Shown here: piece after piece, positions 22,460-33,800 of the stretch
Layout of the letters: every line of letters begins with the position of its first letter
How positions within the stretch are numbered: position 1 is the stretch's first letter
NCBI GenBank assembly: GCA_019454045.1
Contig: SKCR01025325.1
Coordinates: 62,001 to 126,000, forward strand
Direction: 5' to 3'
Origin: Zanthoxylum bungeanum
Lineage: Eukaryota > Streptophyta > Magnoliopsida > Sapindales > Rutaceae
Length of the DNA stretch: 64,000 nt
The notes under the pieces: model-generated
What the model was told of the DNA's origin: nothing
The model's database searches: none
The model's input: the letters and a program-made list of their open reading frames with translations, nothing else
Translations under genes and position numbers: made by a program

Positions 22460-23960
22460 ATGGCAAGCTCATCTGAGAACATTATGTCAAATATGCCAAC
22501 CCAAGATAGCGGCCCTAGTGTCAGTGCACAATCACGGAGAAGAGAAGTTAAGGCTCGGTCCTCGGATATTTTCAAAATTCATTTTACTTTGGAAAGCCTA
22601 GAAGATGGTTAACAACGAGCAATTTGCAACTACTGTGGGGTTATCTATAAATTTTCTGGTGGATACGACAATATGATCAAGCACATGGAAAAACATCATC
22701 CGGTTGAATTTGGCATTGAAACGACGCAGACTCAAATGGCCAAGTACGCATCATCTAGTAGAGGTTCAAGTAGTGTAGATTTATTTAAATATTCTGATGC
22801 AAAAAATAGAGAAGAATTTGCGAAATTAATATGTATGGCACATCTTTCTTTAAGCTTGGGTGAAAAACTCCATTTTACTAATTACGTGCATAATGCTTTA
22901 AACCCTGCTGCATGTAGAATGACTCGAAACACAACAAAACGTCATATTTTCAAATTATATAAAGATGGTAAAATTATTTTAAATGAAATATTTAAAGAGA
23001 TGAAAGGTCGTATTTCTATATGTTCTGATATTTGGAGTGACCATTGGCAAACACACTCATACATGGGTGTGACTTGTCATTGGATTGATGCATCATTTAC
23101 CATGCAAAAAAGACTTATTGCATTTAGAGTTTTTGATGACCCACATACTGCACATAATATTATAGAATGGTGAAGGTAATTTTTGATGAATATGGTTTAG
23201 AAGAAAAAATTTTAACAATTGGATTTGATAATGCATCTGCAAATACTGCATCCATTCATGATTTAAAATCCTTATGTGAACCAAATTTAGGGGGTCGATT
23301 TTTTCATATTACGAGCATAATGACGAAATTAAGAAGTGATTTAATTATTTTATTTAATGATTATATTGTAAGATATAACTTAGGAACATTAGGTCAATCT
23401 AGTAGTAGCGAACCGGTAATTCAACCAAGACTTAGCGCAGTGGATCGTTGGTTATTGAAACGAAATAAAAAATCTAGGGATACGACAACACCTAATAACC
23501 CTGAATTAGATAATTATTTATATACAAATTTGAGTTTTCTAATGAAAGTTTATGCAGTAAAAATTTTAAAATCCTTGAATGGTGGAACCGGTATGAAAAT
23601 ATATATCATGTTTTATCTATTATTGCTAAAGAGATCTTGGCAGCACATATTTCCACCGTTGCGGTTGAGCAAGCCTTCAGCTTGGGAGGTAATATATTGG
23701 AAGCTAGGCGATCTTCATTACATCCAAGCACTCTAGAAGCAACAGCTTGTGTGGATGATTGGACTCGAGCTGATCTGAGTCAACAAGAAGATGCCCCCGA
23801 TGATTTTGAAGATTTGTTCGATAATGCTTCTGCAACAAGTGCAAGCGGAACCGGAGCGAAGGATCAACTGATAATGATGATTGATAATTGTAAAATAATA
23901 ATTTACAAAGGGGATATGTCTAAAAGACTAAAACTTGTAATGAAACTACGTGAGCTTTGA
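22460..23960 (+). pseudogene. hAT (BED zinc finger) transposase remnant
   Basis: The frame starts at ATG 22460 and would encode an N-terminal BED-type zinc finger (CNYCG then HMEKHH), but a TAA at 22610 precedes it. The frame 22673-23173 covers the region after the finger, with DIWSDHWQTHSYMGVT typical of the DDE catalytic domain. It continues after a frameshift to GFDNASANTASI. The next conserved part, normally starting RFFH-RC-CH, is missing because of a deletion near 23310. C-terminal dimerisation motifs survive near 23640-23770 (STVAVEQAFSLGG, SSLHPSTLEA, DDW). The product cannot be active, so mobility would need a transposase in trans. Confidence 0.85.
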
Positions 23961-24094
23961 TTCCTCTCACCCTTGGAGGATACGTAGGCAACTTAAATTT
24001 TTAAAAATTTAAGCTCAAGCTCTTCAATGTAATAAATTTTGTTTATTTATAAAATTCATTTCATTTATTTTTATTAATTTTCAAAAAAAAAAAA

Positions 24095-24227
24095 TCTTTG
24101 AACCGAACCGAACCGGAACCGAACCGTTCAGTTCCGGTTCGGTGTTTCGATTCCACTTAAGTGTGGAACTGGAAACCGGCCGATTTGGTTTGGTTCCGAA
24201 CCGGAACTGAACCGCCGGCCGGGTTTA
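24095..24227. repeat. Right subterminal repeats and TIR of hAT
   Basis: This mirrors the left end: runs of GAACCGAACCGGAACC-like words, finishing CCGGCCGGGTTTA before the 8-bp duplication. Together with the left cluster it delimits the element. Confidence 0.8.
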
Positions 24228-25044
24228 AGCATTGCAACAAGATCAAATGAATTCGGTGAAGGAGATTGAGATGCAAAAGGAAAGAGCAAGGATTCTTGGT
24301 TGCCATTTTTCAGCTTGGCTAGCGTATCTGCTGCTACAGAGAACTTCTCTTTTCAAAGTAAGCTTGGAGAAGGTGGATTTGGACCTGTTTACAAGGTTGA
24401 ATTCTTGTTATCTCAACTGTGTTAAATGAAGTACTATTTGGTACAAAACATTGACAAAATCGTGAATGCATGGTCGACTCCTTAATGGACAAGAAATTGC
24501 AGTTAAAAGGCTCTCAAGTATGTCGGGACAAGGAGTAAAGGAGTTTAAAAATGAGATGAAGCTTATAGCAAAACTCCAACACAGAAACCTTGTCAGACTC
24601 TTAGGATGCTGTATAGAACAAGGGGAAAAGATTTTGATATATGAGTACATACCTAACAAAAGCTTAGATGTTTTCCTTTTTGGTATGTGATTTATCATCC
24701 ACAATAATTGATATTTTCACTGTCAATTTTTTATCACAAGCTTTTGTTTTAACATGTATCATTTATATTGATCTATGTTCCTCAGTACATTATTTTGATA
24801 TTGCTACCGATCCAACAAAAAAACACCTATTAGGTTGGCAAAAACGTCTTAGAATCATTGAAGGGATTGCTCAAGGGCTTCTATATCTCCATCAACATTC
24901 TAAAGGCAAGCAATGTTCTCTTAGATAGTGACATGAACCCCAAAATATCAGACTTTGGCCTGGCAAGAATGTTTGGTGGTGATGAGTTGCAAGGAAATAC
25001 TAAACGGATTGTGGGAACATAGTAAGTGAAAGATGAAATCCTTT

Positions 25045-25849
25045 TGTTGACGGCTGATTTTGGTCTCAGGGCAATATGGGAATATCACCTCCGAGATAAT
25101 CCTCCTTCAATAGTGAATTTGTTTGGTTATGGGGGACCAAAAGAAAACTTAGCAAAAGACAGATAAATGCACCAATCGACAAGGAGATTTAACGTGGTTC
25201 GGCGGATCTTGGTCCGACCTACGTCCACGGGCACAAACAGGATGATACTTTTTATTACTGAAATATGCTTCTCGGATCTCTTTTGTGTTTACAAGTCAGA
25301 GCTTGATGATTCTGATGCCCACTTTTTACCTTCAACTTGTTACCCCCTTTACCTATGCTCTACCCTCCTATTTATAATAGTGTAGAAATCATATTCCTAT
25401 TTGTACAAGAATTTCCTAGTTGAAACTATTCCTTTTTCCATAAGGATTCCTAGTAAAAACTGTTCCCTTTTCCCATAAGGATTCCTAATCAAAACTACAT
25501 TTACTTCATTTATCCTATTAGGATATTAACTCACCAGTTTTCCTTATGAAAATAGGATAACTTGTCATCTTATCCACAATGATAGGGTGTTATCTTCTGG
25601 ACCACGCCTCGCTATATGGTCGGTCTTCATGAGGTCGGTCACAATAGTTTTTTGTACTGAGAGTGCTGCTGTCGACCTGATAATTACCCGGTCATCCAAT
25701 TTTTAAGTGGTCGGGTTAACGATCTTAAGGGCTCGACCCCTGACTCATGTGGTCGGGTCGGTATTAATGATCCGGACCAATAAGGGAATTACCCTTTTAC
25801 CCCTGTCGTGCTGCTTAAATGACATAGTGCCCGGAAAACACCATCAACA
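25045..25849 (-). repeat. 3' LTR of the gag-only element
   Basis: 805 bp, TGTTGA to CAACA on the plus strand, the partner of 29114-29914. On the minus strand the inner side carries ACTAGGGGACATA, a short purine-rich tract suitable as the plus-strand primer. Confidence 0.9.
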
Positions 25850-26079
25850 TATGTCCCCTAGTTCTCGGTTCCAACGAGTATACAAGTTGGTGCCGGGAAC
25901 TATAAAAAGATGGTGTGCTGATCGCCTTGCTGGTGGTCGCTCCAGAAATCACAGAGAAAAACGCATTGGCTGCAAATCTGGTCATTCCTGCCAACTTCAT
26001 GTGCTCAGTCAACGAGGATCCCGATATCTTCCCGTGGAGAAAATGTTTTGCCCTTATGCTGATGACGATCGACTCGGTG

Positions 26080-26480
26080 GGACGTAACCCGACCCCGAGC
26101 TGAGAAGAGCATTTGGCTCTGGGGGAATGTCCCCTCCCCAGACCAATAGAGGGCCGACCATGGGGGAGATGCTCTGATCCCATGCCGATGATAAGTCTCT
26201 CGGTGGGATGTATCCCGACCCCGAGCTGAAGAAAGACTTGGCTCTGGGGGAATGTTACATCCCCAGTCCAAAGAAGCCGACTCGGTGGGACGTAACCCGA
26301 CCCCGAGCTAAAAGAAAGACTTGGCTCTGGGGGAATATTACATCCCCAGTCCAAAGAAGCCGACTCGGTGGGACGTAACCCGACCCTGAGCTGAAATAAA
26401 GACTTGGCTCTGGGGGAATATTACATCCCCAGTCCAAAGAAGCCGACTCGGTGGGACGTAACCCGACCCCGAGCTGAATA
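26080..26480. repeat. 83-bp tandem repeats in the gag-only element
   Basis: About four to five units share CTCGGTGGGACGTAACCCGA followed by a TTGGCTCTGGGGGAAT block. The last three start at 26281, 26364 and 26447, an exact 83-bp period; the earlier units are longer and more diverged. Confidence 0.85.
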
Positions 26481-26486
26481 AACCAT

Positions 26487-27325
26487 AAGGCCTCGATGGA
26501 ATAAAATCCAGATCCGAGCCGATTAACCAAGCGGCCTCGGCGGAATGAAATCCAGCCCCGAGCCGAATAACCAAGCGGCCTCAGCGGAACGAAATCCAGC
26601 CCCGAGCCGAATAACCAAGCGGCCTCGGCGGAACGAAATCCAGCCCCGAGCCGAATAAACATCGGCCTTGGCGGTACAAGAGCAGACCCGAGCCAGGAAG
26701 AAACATCGATCTCGGCGGTACAAGAGCAGACCCGAGTCGGAAAGAAACATCGATCTCGGCGGTACAAGAGCAGACCCGAGTCGGAAAGAAACATCGGTCT
26801 CTGCGGTACAAGAGCAGACCCGAGCCAGGAAGAAACATCGATCTCGGCGGTACAAGAGCAGACCCGAGTCGGAAAGAAACATCGGTCTCGGCGGTACAAG
26901 AGCAGACCCGAGCCATGAAGAAACATCGATCTCGGCGGTACAAGAGCAGACCCGAGCCAGGAAGAAACATCGATCTCGGCGGTACAAGAGCAGACCCGAG
27001 TCGGAAAGAAACATCGATCTCGGCGGTACAAGAGCAGACCCGAGCCAGGAAGAAACATCGATCTCGGCGGTACAAGAGCAGACCCGAGTCGGAAAGAAAC
27101 ATCGATCTCGGCGGTACAAGAGCAGACCCGAGTCGGAAAGAAACATCGGTCTCGGCGGTACAAGAGCAGACCCGAGCCGGAAATAAACATCGGTCTCGGC
27201 GGTACAAGAGCAGACCCGAGCCGGAAAGAAACATCGGTCTCGGCGGCACAAGAGCAGACCCGAGCCGTAAAACATATATCAACAAAACGGACTCGGCGAT
27301 ATAAGAGCAGACCCGAGCCGTAAAA
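26487..27325. repeat. 44-bp tandem array, two subtypes, about 19 units
   Basis: The period is exactly 44 (for example ACATCG at 26703, 26747, 26791). Subtype A (about four units, 26487-26665) carries CGGAACGAAATCCAGCCCCG. Subtype B (about fifteen units) carries CGGCGGTACAAGAGCAGACC. Both keep CTCGGCGG and CCGAGCC, so they descend from one unit. Because 44 is not a multiple of 3 and the unit lacks stops in most frames, long open frames appear on both strands; these are by-products, not proteins. Confidence 0.92.
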
Positions 27326-27511
27326 CAAATATCAAAACTATTGTGTGGGCCACAACAAACAAGCATAAATAAATCTCAGCCTAAGGCAGAAGAAGTCTTA
27401 CTCATATTTTGGGATCTGTTGCCTTTCTTGCAACTCTACAAGCAAGATTCTTCTTAATACATTATCTCTGCATCTCAACATTCCACGCATCCGACCGGAT
27501 GGCTTCCGCTA

Positions 27512-29007
27512 TCAACTTTGGTCAACCTCAAAAACCGAATGGTCTATGTATACACTGAGATAGCCTTCTTTCACCAAGTCTTCCACCTGCTCCCGCAGGT
27601 CTCTGCACCCATTCGTGGCATGTCCCCTTACGTTATGGTAGATACAGTAAGCCCTACTATTTCCATCCTCAATCGGGAACCTCCTCAAATTAGGCTCGGC
27701 CAACAGACCTTTATCCTGGATTTCCCGAACTATCTGGGACATAGGTTTGTTCAGGGGGGTGTATACTGTCCTCCCCGCGACACGGTTGACTTGGTCAGAT
27801 GACTTTATCTCTTGAACATGATTACTTGGATGTGTCAGTCTGAGTTTTTTCTGCTCCGAGATCGGCCTCCTCAAATTTCTGATCGAATTCCACTGATTGT
27901 CTGACCTGAGTATCTTAGCCTTTCGGGTGTCTGCTCCCCGGACAATCTTTTTCTCCTCCTCTATTAAGATAAACTTCCTGGCCAACTCCAGGGCAGTGGC
28001 ATAATCCGATACGTCTTGAATCCTCAGGTGAGTCCACAACTTCCCGACCTTCAGACCTCCCTTGAGACTTTCTAGCGCTTCTGATGACTCGTACGCTCCG
28101 ACCTCAAGCACCAAATTGTGGTACCTTTCAATAAAATTCCTCAGGGGCTCATCATCCCCCTGCTTCATCAGTCTCAATTCTCCCACCATTTTCTTTGGGA
28201 CGCATGCCCCCATTTGAAGTGTCGTATGAATGACTTCCTCAGTTGTGCGAAGTTGCTGATGCTCCTTGGGGCTAGGCTTCTATACCATAGGATGGCGGGT
28301 CCACTTAAGGTTAGGGGGAATACTTTGCAGATGGCATCTCCTACTACTCCCTGGACTTCCATCAACAAGACAAAACTTTCGATGTGTGATTTCGGGGCAG
28401 AGTGGCCTTTGTAGGGTGCCATGGTCGGCATGCTGAATCGTTTTGGGAATCTTGCCGACCTTATTTTTTCCGCGAGGGGAGATTCATCTTTGCCGTCCTG
28501 GACATCCCCTCTGTTTGCATTGGGATGTACTCCCCATTTGATCAGCTCCTCCCGTAACCAAGATTTCATGTTGCTATCTTTGGTTCCACTCCGCCTTCTG
28601 CGGTTTTCTTTCTTTCTGTTATCCCGGGGTAGGTGCTTCTCGTGGCCGGTATCTTCTCGTACTTCTTCGTCGTATTCTTTCTCCTTTCGCCGGGTGTTGC
28701 GAAGGCTATCATAGGAGTGGTCTGGTGACGATTTGTCACTCTCTTCCTCCCATGTGTCCTCGGTCCGGGAATCTCCCTGGACCACTACAGATCTTACCCT
28801 GTAAGGGTCTCTCCTCCGGGGTCTTTCGTCCTCACTTATGTTGATAATCCTCTTTCCTTCTGCTATGTCGTTCCTTCGTCGGCTAGTCCCGGCCTCGAAT
28901 TTTCCATTGTGTGCTCCTTCTATCCTTTCCAACCGGTCTACTATGGTTTTTAGCAGAGTTTGGCTTTCCTCCCTTTCTTTCCTAAGGTTCTCCTCAATCT
29001 TCTCCAT
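27512..29007 (-). pseudogene. Gypsy gag of the non-autonomous element, one frameshift
   Basis: Frame 28174-29007 gives a charged, partly coiled N-terminal part (EKIEENLRKEREE), an Arg/Glu-rich linker, then the capsid core (FPLTLSGPAILWYRSL and FAQLRKSFIRHF). It shifts to frame 27512-28213 within a run of five G near 28205-28213. The capsid continues (GDDEPLRNFIERYHNL, ALELARKFI) to a knuckle-like C-IYH-NVRGH-ATNGC motif near 27590-27640. Restoring frame across the shift would give one Gag of roughly 490 residues. Gag forms the virus-like particle; with no pol, replication would depend on a partner element. The shift could be a sequencing error because it sits in a homopolymer. Confidence 0.82.
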
Positions 29008-29089
29008 CTAATCTGCAGCCGAGCTCCCTGATGGTTGGTGGCTTCCGTCTTCTGCCATTTGTCTCACTACGCGAGTTGATTTTTGTTGA

Positions 29090-29113
29090 GTTCCCCACAG
29101 ACGGCGCCAACTG
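29090..29113 (-). other. Primer-binding region of the gag-only element
   Basis: Read on the minus strand directly after the LTR it gives TTGGCGCCGTCTGTGGGGAA. This is a frequent sequence after the 5' LTR in plant Ty3/gypsy elements. It fixes the minus orientation, in agreement with the gag strand. Confidence 0.75.
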
Positions 29114-29914
29114 TTGACAGCTGATTTTGGTCTCAGGGCAATATGGAAATATTACTCCCGAGACAATCCTCCCTCAATAGTGAATTTGTTTGGTTATGGG
29201 GGGACCAAAAGCAAACTTAGCAAAAGACAGATAAATGCACCAATCAACAATGAGATTTAACGTGGTTCGGCGGATCAGATCCGCCTACATCCACGGGCAC
29301 AGAACGGACGATATTTTTATTACTGAAATATGCTTCTCGGATCTTTTTTGTGTTTACAAGTCAGAGCTTGATGATTCTGATGCCCACTTTTTACCTTCAA
29401 CTTGTTACCCCCTTTACCTATGCTCTACCCTCCTATTTATAATAGTGTAGAAATCATATTCCTATTTGTACAAGAATTTCCTAGTTGAAACTATTCCTTT
29501 TTCCATAAGGATTCCTAGTAAAAACTGTTCCCTTTTCCCATAAGGATTCCTAATCAAAACTACATTTACTTCATTTATCCTATTAGGATATTAACTCACC
29601 AGTTTTCCTTATGAAAATAGGATAACTTGTCATCTTATCCACAATGATATGGTGTTATCTTCTGGAGCACGCCTCGCTATATGGTCGGTCTTCATGAGGT
29701 CGGTCACAATAGTTTTTTGTACTGAGAGTGCTGCTGTCGACCTGATAATTACCCGGTCATCCAATTTTTAAGTGGTCGGGTTAACGATCTTAAGTGCTCG
29801 GCCCCTGACTCATGTGGTCGGGTCGGTATTAATGATCCGGACCAATAAGGGAATTACCCTTTTACCCCTGTCGTGCTGCTTAAATGACATAGTGCCCGGA
29901 AAACACCATCAACA
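29114..29914 (-). repeat. 5' LTR of the gag-only element
   Basis: 801 bp, bounded by TGTTGA and CAACA. It is nearly identical to 25045-25849 after the first 200 bases, and more divergent before that. Confidence 0.9.
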
Positions 29915-32394
29915 CCTTTAATTACTGAAAATAAAATATCAGAGTTTTATTACCAGAAGCAATTTAAAATCCTTCCACATATTTCCTTCTTGTTTTTGCT
30001 TACATCTCACTGAAGGTTGGATTTTTTTTTATGAAATGATGCAATCAAGTGGTTATATGTCACCCGAGTACGCCTTGGAAGGCTGATTCTCTATCAAATC
30101 AGATGTATTTAGCTTTGGGGTACTGCTGCTGGAGATCCTGACTGGCAAAAGAAGTACTGGCTTTTGCCGTACCGGCTCTATTAACCTTCTTGGACATGTA
30201 TGTTACAAAACTTCTCATTATTATTAATGTTTCTGTATGTTTCCTTGAACAGTTTGAGGTAATGAAAACCTCTCAATTATATCACATGCACAAAGTTTTG
30301 GTAATTGATGGGGAAATTAAATATTTTCCTCTGTCACAAGAAGTAATATGCATCTATTTATGACCTTCGTTTTAATATTCAAATGTCATGTTGTTCTTCA
30401 GGCATGGGACATATGGAAAGATGACAGAGTTCTGGAACTGATGGATCCAATATTGGAAAATGAAGCTTCATTTGCCATGTTGAAGAGATACATTAATGTG
30501 GCACTTCTTTGCGTAGACGAAAATGCAGCTGATAGGCCAACCATGTTGGAAGTAGTCACAATGCTTACCAATGAGCATCTTGTTTTACCTTCTCCAAATC
30601 AACCAGGTTTCTCGTATTTGAGAACTTCGGAAAATCCAAATAAACCTACAAGCAAGCCAGAAACTTGTTCAGTGAATGATGTCACAATTTCATTGATTGA
30701 ACTCGGTAACTATCTACTTGGCCTCAGTATATGTACTTTAGAGGAGAAGAATTTATGCATTGTAATGCTTACCTCAAAGGCAATTTATACGAAAGCAAAC
30801 TAATTTTCTATTACTAAATGCAATAATCGTGATTTAGAAAGCTTGTGCTTGCGTGTACATTTATTACTTTGAAGCCAAAGTGGCTTCTTTTTTTGGGCAT
30901 TTGAAGCCAAAAAGTCTAGTCTTCTTGTAGACACTTGCATTTTTGCATGAAAGCCCGATGATTAGCCTCGTTTGGAGGCACTACCCGATAAGTTGCGGAA
31001 GTTGCGGGAAACGGACGTCGGAAGGGAAAATTCAAAAATAAGTACGTCACCAGATTTAGTTCATGTGTTCACTGCATGTGTGTTCGTCCAGCATGAGGAA
31101 ACAGATTGCACGCGTTCGTGTAGCGTTTGGAAATGCGTTCGAACGATCATTTATGTCTCCGTTTTAATGTTAGACTTTCCCCAAAATCCCAACAAGCCAC
31201 ATGCCCAAGCCCACACACAACCAACCCACACGCCCAAAGCCCACAAGCCCAATCCAAAATATTCAAACCACATTTAACACATGTCAAAATCCAATCAAAT
31301 CCATTCATAAATTAAATCAAATCCCCTTCCTAATCTAAATAAATCACCTCTCAAATTAAATATATTCCCCACCAAAATTACACAAAATCATTTCCTTAAA
31401 CAAACTAAATAAGCACATCACATATTTGCATGATTCCATTCCTTACCTATAAACCCTAGCTCACCATTATAAAAAGGGACATAACCCAAACCCTCATCTC
31501 TTGGCTCATTCTCACGGTAATACAATAAAAAAAACCCCAAACACTCATCCTCTCTCTTGATTCGGATCCACGGAAAACATACAAAAGATAAACCCTAAGA
31601 CTCACGCACCATTAAGCCGAACACACCACAATCAAAGACAGCCACCTTGCTCCACTAACCACCTCTCTCATCACACAACAACCCATCACAATACAATAAA
31701 CAAACTGCCCTCACCAATACCAAACGTACGAACAACAGCCCTTCATCAACAAAGCCCTAAAAGCCTAAACAAAAGCCAAAATAAGCCCTATAACCGAACA
31801 ACAGACTGCACCAAAAACAACCCAAAACAGTCCCAAAAATCACCCATGAATCAGCCCATGAACTAACCAAAAATAGTGAACCAAAACAGTCCAGAAACCA
31901 AAGAAAAATAGCAGCAAGAACAGTGAAGAAAATAGAGAAAACAACAGCGAAAATAGTGAGACAGCGAAGGAAAATATTAGGCTAGGAAACCAAAAAAGTT
32001 ACGGTGCATTAACCCTTCCGACGATGACGTAACGCACTTCCAAGAAGCAACTTAAAATGTAAGACCTGATGGCACCCTTTATTACTTTTTATTTTGTAGT
32101 TTTGGATGCGGGACGCTCGGTTGGACATGAAATATGTCTAACCGGGTGTGCGAAGTCTTATATCGAAGATGACCAAACTCTTGGTCACATCTTCATTTCA
32201 CGTTCCGTTATTTATTTACCGCACATTTATTTCATATTGTTAGCTTTCTTATCATTTCGCATTTAATTCACGTTTATTGTCGTTTTATTTTCCCGTATTT
32301 ATTTTGTGTTGTTATCTTCTTTGTTATTTTGCATGTTTGTCTTTTCATGTGTTTTCATATGCATTATCATACTTCACGTCTATTTTCATGATTG

Positions 32395-33450
32395 CATTAT
32401 GTCAACGCTTGAGTGTTGCCTCTCGCGGTATATCGGATGGAAACCTAGACATAAATTTCGTAGCCGAATCCGAATGGACGGTAGTATGGTCTGTACTTGG
32501 GATATAAATCCAAGTACTTCTTGGGGAAATGTTCCCGCATGTGTTTATTACATTATGTATGCCGCTTCGTCCTCCCATTCGAACGTGTTCCCGAATGCTA
32601 CTCGAACGCATGTATTCTGCCTCGCCCCTGTTCGAACACGTTTCCGAACGCTACACGAATGCGGGCATTCTGGACATGTTCCTTTATCATGTCTTAGGCA
32701 TTTTTTGTGTTTATTGTTCCGCTTTTTATTTTCTATGTGCTGTTTCTTTATTTATGCATTGTTAATCTAGTGCGCATGAGCTAATCACGTGGGATTAAAG
32801 GTCATCCATTTGATGGAAAAGTCAAAAGGCTAACTTTACCACATGTTTTGCCGCGCCGGACGAAGTACACTCGATTGAATGTGAAATATGTTCAATCGGG
32901 CATACGAGGTCCCATATGGATGTTGGCCTTGGTCGCATCTCTTTTATTATTCCGTTATTACCTTCCACACGTTATTTTTTATGCATTGTTAATTTAATGC
33001 GCATGGCTAACTAGGTTGGATTAAAGGTCCTCTATTCGAGAGAAATGCCTAAAGGATACCTTTACCACGATGTTTTACCCCGCCAGACGAATTATATTTG
33101 ATTGAATGTGAGATACGTTCAATCGGGCATACGAGGTCCCATATTGTTTATTTGTTTATCCATGCATTGATAATCTAGTGCGCATGGGCTAACCGTATTG
33201 GATTAAAGGTCCTATATTTGTGGGAAATTCCCAAAGGCTACATTTACCATAGTTTTGTCGCGCCCTCTTCTGTTGATCTTGTAATTTACCCCTTTTGGTT
33301 GTTATGTTTTCATTCTTCACTTTACATTCATGTTGCGTTAGTGCTTGAGTGTTGCCTTTTACGGTATATCCGATGGAAACCCAGACATAAATTCCGTAGC
33401 CGAATCCGAATGGACGGCTGTGCGGTCTGTACTTGAGATACAACTCCATG
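32395..33450 (+). repeat. Repeated blocks inside the Tat-like LTR
   Basis: A block of about 110 bp starting GCTTGAGTGTTGCC occurs at 32408 and again at 33341, both including CGTAGCCGAATCCGAATGGA. Between them are two to three copies of a GCGCATGG-CTAAC ... GGGCATACGAGGTCCCATA block near 32770, 33000 and 33180. Internal duplication explains part of the length difference from the 2.1-kb LTR at 51748. Confidence 0.75.
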
Positions 33451-33509
33451 TACCGCTTGAGAAGTACTCACTCACACATTTATGTCATTTTTAAATACCA
33501 CTTTGGTAA

Positions 33510-33800
33510 CCTCGTTTGAACGCGTTATCATACGCTATACGAACGCGAACATTCTGTCTCATTTCCATTCGAACGTGTTTCTGAACGCTACTCAACGCAC
33601 ATGTATTCTATTTTATCATGCATCAGGTCTTATCCCGTTCGAACGCATTTTCGAACGGTATACGAACGCGAACATTCTGTCTCATTTCCGTTCTAACGCA
33701 TTTCCGAACGCTACTCGAACGCGCATGCATTCTGTTTTATCATGCATCAGACCTTATCCCGTTCGAACGCGTTTTCGAACGCTGGACGAACGCACATACA
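33510..33800 (+). repeat. TTCGAACGC-rich repeats in the Tat-like LTR
   Basis: About four units carry CGTTCGAACGCGTTTTCGAACG-like inverted words and CATTCTGT-T-TCAT; further copies are near 32580-32670. Each unit can fold into a short hairpin. CpG density is high. Confidence 0.7.

Larger units (their letters stand above)
22004..24227 (+). mobile_element. hAT transposon, internally deleted
   Basis: The terminal inverted repeats are TAGACCCGGCC on the left and TAAACCCGGCC read inward from the right. They are flanked by a perfect 8-bp target duplication AGCATTGC (21996-22003, 24228-24235), the hAT hallmark. The element splits an RLK exon exactly in frame with the continuing protein sequence. At 2224 bp it is shorter than autonomous hATs, and its transposase relic has a central deletion. 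Subterminal regions are full of GGTTCCGG/CCGGAACC-type repeats. Confidence 0.93.
25045..29914 (-). mobile_element. Non-autonomous gag-only gypsy element (TR-GAG type)
   Basis: Two LTRs of about 0.8 kb flank a minus-strand gag relic and a tandem-repeat block, with a perfect 5-bp target duplication CCTTT (25040-25044, 29915-29919). Next to the right-hand LTR, read on the minus strand, is a TTGGCGCCGTCTGTGGGG primer region, common in plant gypsy elements. I see no protease, reverse transcriptase, RNase H or integrase: the space where pol would lie is filled by 83-bp and 44-bp arrays. This matches the described TR-GAG class. The LTRs differ by roughly 3 percent, mostly within the first 200 bases. 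The element sits in an RLK pseudogene intron, antisense to it. Confidence 0.9.
21731..30803 (+). pseudogene. G-type lectin S-receptor-like Ser/Thr kinase pseudogene
   Basis: Exons in order: transmembrane segment with basic stop-transfer (21731-21840, LLWLVVIVILPVALLSSY then RCRRKHKEK); juxtamembrane exon (about 21950-22003, resuming 24236-24394) ending in the P-loop GEGGFGPVYK; kinase N-lobe 24471-24681 with the VAIK-type lysine (EIAVKRLSS); C-lobe from about 24784 with [12 protein letters not shown] to 25020; exon 30050-30197 ([21 protein letters not shown]); last exon from 30402 (ADRPTMLEVVTML). In the family the product is a plasma-membrane receptor kinase. The extracellular domain is missing, cut at the LTR ending at 21679. 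Disabling lesions: hAT insertion in an exon, TGA at 24267, loss of the HRD catalytic loop with a frameshift near 24900, LTR element in an intron, TGA at 30084, altered C terminus. Confidence 0.88.

Noticed and set aside
26487..27325. Regular 44-bp repeats resembling a CRISPR array
   Set aside because: The DNA is plant nuclear, the whole unit repeats without unique spacers, and there are no cas genes. It is an ordinary tandem repeat inside a retroelement.
26255..27366. Long open frames (up to 357 codons) on both strands
   Set aside because: They lie wholly in the 44-bp tandem array and exist because the unit lacks stops in several frames. There is no start context, no domain, and equally long frames occur on the other strand.
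27518..28714. Plus-strand frames opposite the gypsy gag
   Set aside because: They are shadows of the minus-strand gag, which has clear capsid motifs.
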